NCBI GenBank assembly: GCA_013043945.1
Contig: JABEUW010000091.1
Location: forward strand, 1-12,729
Length of the DNA: 12,729 nucleotides
Direction: 5' to 3'
From: Vulcanimicrobiota bacterium
GTDB taxonomy: Bacteria > Vulcanimicrobiota > Vulcanimicrobiia > Vulcanimicrobiales > Vulcanimicrobiaceae
Shown in pieces: positions 6,985 to 12,729 of the stretch (position 1 is the stretch's first letter; the number at the start of each line of letters is the position of its first letter). The notes beneath the pieces are model-generated. The model was given only the letters and a program-made list of their open reading frames with translations, did not search any database and had not been told where the DNA came from. Made by a program: the position numbers and the translations under genes.

Positions 6985-7010
6985 GGCGGGTTCTTAGCGC
7001 GAACTCCGCC
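6985..7010 (-). promoter_or_regulatory. Hairpin immediately before the start codon of the 159-aa protein
   Basis: GGCGG-GTTC (6985-6993) pairs with GAAC-CCGCC (7001-7010) with one bulged base (7005) and a 7-nt loop, giving nine base pairs that end directly at the ATG. There is no U-tract, so a terminator for korB is unlikely. It may block or position ribosomes on the downstream gene. Confidence 0.35.
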
Positions 7011-7037
7011 CCGCCCTGCTACGGCTGCAGGCCGCTG

Positions 7038-7063
7038 CGCTCTTCCGCATCGCTCTTCCGCAT
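7038..7063. repeat. Short tandem repeat, two 13-bp units
   Basis: CGCTCTTCCGCAT occurs twice head to tail (7038-7050 and 7051-7063) and the next three bases continue the pattern. It lies in the gap between korB and the 159-aa gene. It is probably a local slippage duplication, and no function is suggested. Confidence 0.8.
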
Positions 7064-7103
7064 CGCCGAAAACACCGAGGGGCTTCGCAACCGGCCCTAA
7101 AGG

Positions 7104-8132
7104 CTACGCGCCGCCTGCGACCTTCGCGAACGTCGCGCGGTCGAGGCGAAGATCGCCCTCCGCGTAATCGCGCAGCGGGCGTGCGGGCATACGCTCGCGC
7201 TCGCAGAGATCGGGCTCGTCGCCGCTCACGAAGAGCAGGCCGGTGACGAGCTCCCCGCGCGTGCGGCTTTCGTGAATCGTCCGCAATGCGCCGAGACGAT
7301 CGGTCGCGTCGTACTCGCGTTCGAGTTTTCGCAGCAAGAGATGGGAGCCGTCATCGAGTTCGACTTCTTGAACGGTTCCCGGTTCGTAATCGACGACGAT
7401 CTCTTCACCCGCCCGAATAAAATCCGGCGCGTTGACGAGCACGTCGTGCTCTTTCACGTACGCGTAGCTCTTGGTCGAGCCTTCGTGGTCGTTAAAGGTG
7501 ACGCAGGGGCTGACGACGTCGAGTATCGCCGTGCCGCGATGGGCGAAGGCCGCCTCCAAGAGCGGAACGAGTTGTTTGCCGTCGCCGGAGAAGGAACGCG
7601 CGACGAAGGTTGCGCCGAGTTCGATCGCCAGCCCGCAGACGTCGATGGTCGAAAAGGTGTTGATTCCGCCGTGTTTGAGCGTCGAACCGACATCGGCCGT
7701 TGCAGAGAACTGCCCTTTGGTGAGCCCGTAGACGCCGTTATTTTCGACGATGTACGTCATATCGACGTTACGCCGAATCGTGTGGCAGTATTGCCCGAGC
7801 CCGATCGACGCGGTGTCGCCGTCGCCGCTGATACCAACGACCATCAACTCGCGGTTCGCGAGCTTCGCCCCGGTAGCGGCCGAGGGCATACGCCCGTGAA
7901 GGCCGTTGAAGCCGTGCGCTTGATCGACGAAATAGGCGGGGGTCTTGGAACTGCAACCGATGCCGCTCATCTTCGCTAAACGGTGCGGCGGTACGCCGTA
8001 TTCGTAGAGCGCTTTGATAAGGTGGTTGGTAATCGAATTATGCCCGCACCCCGCGCAAAGCGTGGTCGGCGAACCCTTATAGACCTCGCGAGCGAGCCCG
8101 ATGATATTGAGCGTCTGTGCTGCCGCGGTCAT
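7104..8132 (-). CDS. korB: 2-oxoacid:ferredoxin oxidoreductase, beta subunit (342 aa)
   Basis: This is the thiamine-diphosphate-binding subunit of a CoA-dependent 2-oxoacid (probably 2-oxoglutarate) oxidoreductase that passes electrons to ferredoxin. Cys26 and Cys29 (LCAGCGH), Cys60 (GIGCSSK) and Cys210 (SPCVTFND) are the four cysteines expected to hold the single [4Fe-4S] cluster of this family. The ThDP/Mg motif is GDGD (103-106) with Asn131-Asn132 about 25 residues later. Full length. The start ATG overlaps the korA stop as ATGA, so the two subunits are co-translated. No separate ferredoxin-like delta subunit is nearby, consistent with the two-subunit KorAB type. The substrate assignment rests on family resemblance; pyruvate or branched-chain oxoacids remain possible. 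Confidence 0.95.
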   Translation of the reverse strand: MTAAAQTLNIIGLAREVYKGSPTTLCAGCGHNSITNHLIKALYEYGVPPHRLAKMSGIGCSSKTPAYFVDQAHGFNGLHGRMPSAATGAKLANRELMVVGISGDGDTASIGLGQYCHTIRRNVDMTYIVENNGVYGLTKGQFSATADVGSTLKHGGINTFSTIDVCGLAIELGATFVARSFSGDGKQLVPLLEAAFAHRGTAILDVVSPCVTFNDHEGSTKSYAYVKEHDVLVNAPDFIRAGEEIVVDYEPGTVQEVELDDGSHLLLRKLEREYDATDRLGALRTIHESRTRGELVTGLLFVSGDEPDLCERERMPARPLRDYAEGDLRLDRATFAKVAGGA

Positions 8133-9955
8133 GAACGTGCACCTCCTGCATGAGCGAGTTCGCGTCGCGATTCGAGCAATGGATCGACGATCGCCGAGGC
8201 ATCGATGGAGACGCCGTTATAGTGTCGGATCGATCGCAAGCGGGCGATTTGCTCGGGACGCAGTTCGTTGCGCAGGATACCGAATAATTGGCCGTCGCGG
8301 TTCTGTTCGACGACATAGACCGTTTCGTGACGGTCGATAAATGCCGCCACCTCGGCGGCGAGAGGCAACGCACGAACGCGAATGTAATCGGTTTCGAGGC
8401 CCGCTTCGCGAAGCAGATCGCGCGCCTCGACAACGGCATGATGCGTCGATCCGTAGGCGAGAATGCCGATGGCATTCCCCGCTTCGTCGCACTGCGGCTG
8501 CGGCACCAGCGTGCGCGCCGTATCGTGCTTGCGCGCGAGGCGATCGAGATTGCGCAACCACACGACGGGATTCTCCGAATATTTCGCCTCTTCGTCATGC
8601 CCCGTACCGCGCGTGAAGTAGCCGGCGGCGGGGTGCTCGGTTCCGGGGAGCGTCCGATAGGGAATTCCGTCGCCGTCGACATCGCGATAACGCCCCCAAT
8701 CAGGGTGCGCGCTCAAATCCTCGGCGCGAAGAATTTTACCGCGGTCGAAGGGCTTTTCGGGGAACGCAAACGGTTTCGTCAGCCATGAATTCATGCCGAG
8801 ATCGAGATCGGAGAGCACGAAGACCGGGCACTGCATCCGTTCGGCGAGATCGAGCGCGGCCATACCGTCTTCGTAGATCTCCTCGACGGTTCCGGGCAAG
8901 AGCACGGGATGCTTCGTATCGCCGTGTCCCAACGTGTAGGTAAAACTGAGGTCGCCCTGCATCGTACGCGTCGGCAAGCCGGTTGACGGCCCGACGCGTT
9001 GTACGTCGAAGATCACCGCCGGAATCTCGGCGAAGGATGCATACCCGACGTATTCGGCCATCAACGAAATGCCCGGTCCGGAGGTCGCGGTCATCGCGCG
9101 CGCCCCCGCCCAACCGGCGCCGATAATCATGCCGATCGCGGCAAGTTCGTCCTCGGCTTGTACGATGGCGTACTTTCGCTCGCCCGTCACGGCATCGACG
9201 CGATATTTTTCGCAGAGCGCGATAAAGGATTCGCAGAGCGAGGAGGCCGGCGTGATGGGATACCACGCACTAACGGTGCATCCGCCCATCACGCATCCCA
9301 GTGCGGCGGCACGATTCCCGTCGATAAAGAACATTTCGTCGGTCGCGCCGGTCATCGGTTCGATCGCGATGTTTTCCAACGAAGCTAAGTGCTCGCGCGC
9401 GTACGCCGAGCCGACGCGCACGGCTTCCAAATTCGCGGCGGCGGCCTTCGGCTTGCTCTTAAACTGCGCGCCGAGTGCGGCTTCCATCGTTGCTTCGGGA
9501 ATACGCAGCAACTCGGCGAGCACGCCGACGTAGATCATATTGGTAAGGTATTTGCGCATCGCGCCGTCTTTGACGTGCGCCTTCGCGAGTTCGGTAAATG
9601 GAACCGCGTAATAGGCGATGTCCTCGCGTAGCGTGAGCCCGGCGACCGGATAGGTACTTTCGTGGACGATGGCGCCTCCGGAGCGAACGCTCGCGACGTC
9701 TTGCGTCCAGGTCGCCGTATTGAGCGCGACGAGAAGATCGATCGTTCGCGTTCGGCACCGGTAACCACGCGCGGTCGCACGAATATCGTACCAGGTTGGA
9801 AGCCCCTCGATATTCGAGGGGAAGACGTTCTTCGGCGCTACGGGAACGCCGAGTCGAAAGATCGCATTCGTGAGCACCAGGTTCGAGGACTGACTCCCCG
9901 AGCCGTTGACCGTAGCGACCCGAATCGTGAAATCGTTGACCGCCTTATTGCCCAT
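8129..9955 (-). CDS. korA: 2-oxoacid:acceptor oxidoreductase, fused gamma-alpha subunit (608 aa)
   Basis: This is the large subunit of the KorAB complex in the cytoplasm. The N-terminal part (about residues 8-185, VNDFTIRVATVNGSGSQSSN onward) is the gamma domain. It is fused to the alpha domain, which begins near residue 208 (MFFIDGNRAAALG) and contains YPITPASS, the conserved ThDP-pyrimidine-side motif. The C-terminal domain ends with the typical VVEQNRDGQLFGILR stretch. The fusion of gamma and alpha in about 600 residues is the usual bacterial KorA layout. The ATG at 9955 is close to the conserved N-terminal strand, and the Shine-Dalgarno is weak. It starts 62 bp after the end of the EAL-domain gene, and no convincing promoter is visible in that gap. 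It overlaps korB by four bases. Confidence 0.95.
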   Translation of the reverse strand: MGNKAVNDFTIRVATVNGSGSQSSNLVLTNAIFRLGVPVAPKNVFPSNIEGLPTWYDIRATARGYRCRTRTIDLLVALNTATWTQDVASVRSGGAIVHESTYPVAGLTLREDIAYYAVPFTELAKAHVKDGAMRKYLTNMIYVGVLAELLRIPEATMEAALGAQFKSKPKAAAANLEAVRVGSAYAREHLASLENIAIEPMTGATDEMFFIDGNRAAALGCVMGGCTVSAWYPITPASSLCESFIALCEKYRVDAVTGERKYAIVQAEDELAAIGMIIGAGWAGARAMTATSGPGISLMAEYVGYASFAEIPAVIFDVQRVGPSTGLPTRTMQGDLSFTYTLGHGDTKHPVLLPGTVEEIYEDGMAALDLAERMQCPVFVLSDLDLGMNSWLTKPFAFPEKPFDRGKILRAEDLSAHPDWGRYRDVDGDGIPYRTLPGTEHPAAGYFTRGTGHDEEAKYSENPVVWLRNLDRLARKHDTARTLVPQPQCDEAGNAIGILAYGSTHHAVVEARDLLREAGLETDYIRVRALPLAAEVAAFIDRHETVYVVEQNRDGQLFGILRNELRPEQIARLRSIRHYNGVSIDASAIVDPLLESRRELAHAGGARS

Positions 9956-10017
9956 GGCCTATGATGTTTGCGTGCGTCGGCTCGACTCCTACCTACAAGC
10001 AGGTTATGGAACGTTCG

Positions 10018-12198
10018 CTAGACGCGCGTTGCCGTTAGCCAGCGGAAGAAATCGTCGGCCCGCATCGGACGGGCGAGAAAATATCCTTGGACGTAGCGAC
10101 ATCCGTAGAAGCGTAATCGTTCCAACTGTGCTTCGTTTTCAATCCCCTCGGCGAGCGGGCGGAGGCGCAGCTCCTGTGCGATCTTCAAGACCGCTTGCAC
10201 GACGCCGCTCGCCTTATCGTCGATCTCGCAGCGGGCGACGAATTGTTGGTCGATTTTCATGACGTCAACCGGAACCTCGCGTAACCGCGCGAGCGAGGAA
10301 TGTCCCGTCCCGAAATCGTCGATTGCCGTCATCGTTCCGAGATTGCGAAGTGCGCGTACCGCGCGTTCGATATCGTTCGTATCTTCGGCGATCACTCGTT
10401 CGACGATCTCCAGCACGAAGCGCGACGGGGAGAGCCCATGTTCGTCGAGCAGCGTTTTAATCTGGTTGGGTAACTGCGGATCGAGCGCTTGGCGTGGGAA
10501 AAGATTGATCCACACTTGGAGATCGATGTCGGCGTCGAGCCATTCGCGCGCCTGTCGTGCCGCTTCGCCGAGGACCCAGAGCCCGACGCGCTCCGCGAGC
10601 GTCATGTTTTCCAGGAAATCGAGGAACGCCGCCGGTTCGAGGAACCCTAATCGCGGGTGATTCCAGCGCAGGAGCGCTTCGACCCCGGTGCAACGCAGAT
10701 TTTCGCCGATGAATTCGAAGATTGGTTGATAGAAGAGCACGAATTCGCGGTTGCGCACTGCGGCGTGCAACTCGGTCGCTAATGAAAGCGTCCGCTTCTC
10801 GTCGGCGAGATCGGGGCTGTAGAGCACGGCACGGCCGCGCCCGGATTGCTTCGCTCGATACATCGCGAGATCTGCATGCCGCAGCACCTCTTCATAATCC
10901 GTAGGGCCATTCGCAAATGCGATTCCTATCGAGACCGAGACATAGAGTTCGTGCTCCTCGACGGCAATCGGCTCTTCGAAAATTTCGCCGATGCGTTGCC
11001 CTAATGCTTGGGCGGTCTCCATTCCGCCGCGCACCGCCATCGCAAATTCGTCGGCGCTGACGTGCGCAATGAAATCCGCTCCGGAAAAATCGTTACAACG
11101 CTCGGCGATGCGCTTCAGGAGCTCGTCGCCGGCGGCGCGCGTGAGCCCTTCGTTCGTCAGTTTCATGTGATCGATATCGATGAGCGCGAGCAGGAGCGCC
11201 CCTTCGGTACGCTCGAGCCAACGTTCGAGACCGCGTCGATTCGGCAACCCGCTCAACGAGTTCGTGAACGCAAGCGCTCGCGTCTGCCGCTCGGCTCGCG
11301 CGCGTTGATCCACGAGCGCACCGACGGAGAGCGATGAGATCGCCGAAATAACGATGAACGTCTGCAGATCGATCGGGTGAATGGAGGTCGTCGGAAAGAT
11401 ATAATTGAGAATGCTGGTTAACGCATCGGTCAGGAAGATCCCGGGAATCGCGAGGCGCAAGCCGCCGCGAGCCGCCATCCACATAAGCGGGAGAAAGACG
11501 AAATAACGGAGCGGATCTCCGCTGACGCCGGTCAACACCGCAGCGTACCCCAAAAGCGTGGCGCCGACGACGGTCGCGTAGAGTAACAACCGTTCTCGTA
11601 CCTTGATATCGAAGACGGGCGCAGGGGCTTCATCGGGGTTGGGCATTATGCGCGGCGTTACGTAGGTCGCAAGAATCGGTACGAGTACCAGGAGCCCGAG
11701 CGTATCGCCGACCCAAAAGCTCACGACCTCGCGAAGAAAGTGCTGCCACCCACCACCGAAGATCGAGACCGCAATCGCTCCCGGAATCAGCGCCAGGATC
11801 AGTGGCGCGACGATAGCGACGCCGCAGAAATTTGCGGCATCTTGGAACGTTTCGAAGGGGAGGCGAATCGCTAGTATCCGTTTGAGAACGAGCACCACGA
11901 GCGAGTATCCGACCGCTGCGATCGCCCCGAATTCGAGATAGTCGATAAACCGAAGGTGCGCGGTAGACGGAAAGAGCACCGGGCGCGTGATTTCGGCGAG
12001 CACCGCGAGGGGTGCGTATTCGTATCCAAACGTGTAGATCAGATAGAAGGTGAGCGCCGCGCCGAGATACCAGGGGTAGAACGTCCCATGGGAGCCGTTA
12101 TAAAACGCACCGAGGAGATCGCTGCCGACCCAAGCAGCAAGATAGATTGCCACGACGGCAATGCTCTGCACCGGAGATAACCTGGGCCTGCGCTCCAT
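10018..12198 (-). CDS. Membrane MASE1-GGDEF-EAL protein, probable c-di-GMP phosphodiesterase (726 aa)
   Basis: The N-terminal 300 residues hold about eight hydrophobic helices with FWVGDTLGLLVLVP, typical of the MASE1 sensor domain. A GGDEF-like domain follows (about 310-475) whose signature reads SADEF (381-385). The usual GHxxGD is changed to TRAAGD and no RxxD inhibitory site is seen, so diguanylate cyclase activity is doubtful. The EAL domain (about 485-720) is intact: EALLRW from 507, Asn in WINLF, Glu in LEIVERV, DDFGTG at 627-632, Lys in VMKID, Glu in AEGIE and Gln in VQGYF. It should therefore cleave c-di-GMP to pGpG, perhaps with the degenerate GGDEF binding GTP as regulator. I chose the ATG at 12198 because GAGGGAGCG precedes it and the first membrane helix follows. 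The open frame continues to an ATG at 12390, but only by reading through the palindromic repeat. Confidence 0.93.
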   Translation of the reverse strand: MERRPRLSPVQSIAVVAIYLAAWVGSDLLGAFYNGSHGTFYPWYLGAALTFYLIYTFGYEYAPLAVLAEITRPVLFPSTAHLRFIDYLEFGAIAAVGYSLVVLVLKRILAIRLPFETFQDAANFCGVAIVAPLILALIPGAIAVSIFGGGWQHFLREVVSFWVGDTLGLLVLVPILATYVTPRIMPNPDEAPAPVFDIKVRERLLLYATVVGATLLGYAAVLTGVSGDPLRYFVFLPLMWMAARGGLRLAIPGIFLTDALTSILNYIFPTTSIHPIDLQTFIVISAISSLSVGALVDQRARAERQTRALAFTNSLSGLPNRRGLERWLERTEGALLLALIDIDHMKLTNEGLTRAAGDELLKRIAERCNDFSGADFIAHVSADEFAMAVRGGMETAQALGQRIGEIFEEPIAVEEHELYVSVSIGIAFANGPTDYEEVLRHADLAMYRAKQSGRGRAVLYSPDLADEKRTLSLATELHAAVRNREFVLFYQPIFEFIGENLRCTGVEALLRWNHPRLGFLEPAAFLDFLENMTLAERVGLWVLGEAARQAREWLDADIDLQVWINLFPRQALDPQLPNQIKTLLDEHGLSPSRFVLEIVERVIAEDTNDIERAVRALRNLGTMTAIDDFGTGHSSLARLREVPVDVMKIDQQFVARCEIDDKASGVVQAVLKIAQELRLRPLAEGIENEAQLERLRFYGCRYVQGYFLARPMRADDFFRWLTATRV

Positions 12199-12207
12199 CG
12201 CTCCCTC
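12199..12207 (-). promoter_or_regulatory. Ribosome-binding site fixing the start of the EAL-domain gene
   Basis: GAGGGAGCG directly precedes the ATG at 12198 on the minus strand and is the only purine-rich Shine-Dalgarno match among the possible in-frame starts. This favours a 726-residue protein over longer versions. Confidence 0.7.
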
Positions 12208-12212
12208 GCTCT

Positions 12213-12239
12213 CGTGTGGGAAACGCCCTACGCCACACG
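12213..12239 (-). promoter_or_regulatory. Inverted repeat in the 5' leader of the EAL-domain gene
   Basis: CGTGTGG (12213-12219) and CCACACG (12233-12239) are perfect 7-bp arms around a 13-nt loop, about 15 nt before the start codon. It may be a leader hairpin or an operator. It does not look like a complete c-di-GMP riboswitch; I do not see the conserved GEMM core. Confidence 0.35.
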
Positions 12240-12294
12240 CGCCCGCACGACCTTCCCCCGCGCAATCTGCATCTAAGTGTAAACTGCCACTAAC

Positions 12295-12427
12295 GTCACG
12301 CCGAGTAGGCGCTCTTGTCACGCCGAGTAGGCGCTGCAAGCCCCGTATCGAGGCGCCGGAAGCGCCCCCTCGATACGATGGCTTCGCCATCTACTCGGGA
12401 TGACAACACAAGCCTACTCGGGATAAC
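12295..12427. repeat. Nested palindromic repeat element (REP/MITE-like)
   Basis: Two direct copies of GTCACGCCGAGTAGGCGCT (12295-12313 and 12317-12335, period 22) stand on the left. Two inverted copies of the same core stand on the right: CTACTCGGGATGAC (12391-12404) and CTACTCGGGATAAC (12414-12427, period 23). The first inverted copy matches the left core at 12 of 14 positions as a reverse complement. Between them lie two further palindromes: CGTATCGAGG/CCTCGATACG (12344-12353 and 12368-12377) and GATGGC-TTC-GCCATC (12377-12391). The layered symmetry in a non-coding gap is typical of dispersed bacterial palindromic repeats. Whether other copies exist in the genome cannot be seen here. Confidence 0.75.
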
Positions 12428-12453
12428 TACGCGCAACGGCTGCTCCGGCTGTG

Positions 12454-12497
12454 ACGTAGAGAGCCCCGGTAGCGTTCGCTACCGGGGCTCTCTACGT
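12454..12497. terminator. Perfect 44-nt palindrome downstream of groEL, terminator-like
   Basis: Arms of 21 bp (ACGTAGAGAGCCCCGGTAGCG and its exact complement) surround a 2-nt centre. It lies about 22 bp past the groEL stop. The GC-rich stem could end transcription from either side, but no U-tract follows on the groEL strand, so it may instead protect the mRNA 3' end or be part of the neighbouring repeat element. Confidence 0.6.
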
Positions 12498-12499
12498 GT

Positions 12500-12519
12500 A
12501 TTTCGCTGCGAAGCGAAAT
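12500..12519 (-). terminator. Hairpin at the groEL stop codon
   Basis: ATTTCGCT (12500-12507) and AGCGAAAT (12512-12519) form a perfect 8-bp stem with a 4-nt loop. The stem begins with the last base of the groEL TAA. Together with the 44-nt palindrome next to it, it forms a double hairpin at the end of the groEL transcript. Confidence 0.5.
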
Positions 12520-12729
12520 TACATCATGTCGTAGCCGCCCATGCCGCCGCCGGGCATGCCGCCGCCGGCACTGTCCTTCTTGGGCTCGGGCTTATCGGCG
12601 ATGAGGGTCTCGGTGGTGAGAATGAGCGCGCCGATCGAAGCGGCGTTCTGCAGGGCCGAGCGCGTCACTTTGAACGGCTCGACGATACCCGCCTTGAACA
12701 TGTCGACGATCTCGCCGGTCATCGCATCG
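12519..12729 (-). CDS. groEL: Chaperonin GroEL, C-terminal 69 residues (cut by right window edge)
   Basis: GroEL is the 60-kDa ring chaperonin that folds proteins in the cytoplasm with GroES and ATP. The visible end contains TGEIVDMFKAGIVEP, then KVTRSALQNAASIGALILTT, the highly conserved last part of the equatorial domain. It ends in the flexible tail GGGMPGGGMGGYDMM, the Gly-Met-rich C-terminus that projects into the chaperonin cavity. The stop is TAA at 12521-12519. The rest of the gene, any groES and any promoter lie outside the window. No frameshift is seen. Confidence 0.98.
   Translation of the reverse strand, partial: DAMTGEIVDMFKAGIVEPFKVTRSALQNAASIGALILTTETLIADKPEPKKDSAGGGMPGGGMGGYDMM

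Noticed and set aside
7272..7979. 235-aa plus-strand frame opposite korB
   Set aside because: The composition is that of an antisense shadow of a well-supported gene, and no motif was recognised.
9956..10017. 8-bp palindrome GAACGTTC and weak dyads between the EAL gene and korA
   Set aside because: It is too short and isolated to call an operator, and no -35/-10 pair at proper spacing was found in the 62-bp gap.
12270..12299. Possible promoter for the EAL-domain gene (GTGACG-17-TTAGAT on the minus strand)
   Set aside because: Both hexamers match the consensus poorly and the first overlaps the repeat element.
12199..12390. 64-residue N-terminal extension of the EAL-domain protein
   Set aside because: It would translate the palindromic repeat and the leader hairpin, is Gly/Arg-rich, and lacks a ribosome-binding site comparable to the one before 12198.
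1..12729. Search for CRISPR, tRNA, toxin-antitoxin, phage, transposase or defence genes
   Set aside because: No spaced identical repeats, cloverleaf, integrase, nuclease or helicase signatures were seen. All long frames are accounted for by housekeeping, metabolic or signalling genes.

Overview
The window is ordinary, gene-dense bacterial chromosome with high GC content. It holds ten convincing protein genes, two of them cut by the window edges. I saw no tRNA, rRNA, CRISPR array, integrase, transposase or phage gene. MEP-pathway IspH, two-subunit KorAB, a GroEL with a GGM-rich tail and CIRCE-type heat-shock control indicate a bacterium. The overall style resembles uncultivated high-GC lineages such as Eremiobacterota (WPS-2), but that placement is only an impression.

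Left part, minus strand (1-2322). A gene for a small secreted protein of unknown function (182 aa) is followed by a small heat-shock protein (Hsp20) and then by lon, which leaves the window at its left edge. A near-perfect CIRCE element (the HrcA repressor site) lies just upstream of hsp20. Hsp20 and lon are one base apart, so holding chaperone and ATP-dependent protease look like one HrcA-controlled, translationally coupled stress operon.

Centre, plus strand (2382-6508). Four tightly packed genes run in one direction: an alpha/beta hydrolase, a zinc-dependent medium-chain dehydrogenase, ispH and an APC-family amino-acid permease. Hydrolase/dehydrogenase and ispH/permease share overlapping stop/start codons (ATGA and GTGA). 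The set diverges from the secreted-protein gene across 59 bp that contain a nested dyad covering that gene's ribosome-binding site.

Right part, minus strand (6505-12198). A membrane-anchored c-di-GMP protein (MASE1, degenerate GGDEF, intact EAL) is followed by korA and korB, which encode a ferredoxin-dependent 2-oxoacid oxidoreductase, and by a 159-aa protein of unknown function. The last gene converges on the permease gene and their stop codons overlap.

Far right (12199-12729). The 3' end of groEL is followed by two strong hairpins, one a perfect 44-nt palindrome, and then by a compact nested palindromic repeat element with two direct repeats on the left answered by two inverted copies on the right. 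This REP/MITE-like element and the CIRCE-hsp20-lon arrangement are the most interesting non-routine signals. I found no sign of a defence island or of an undescribed multigene system.
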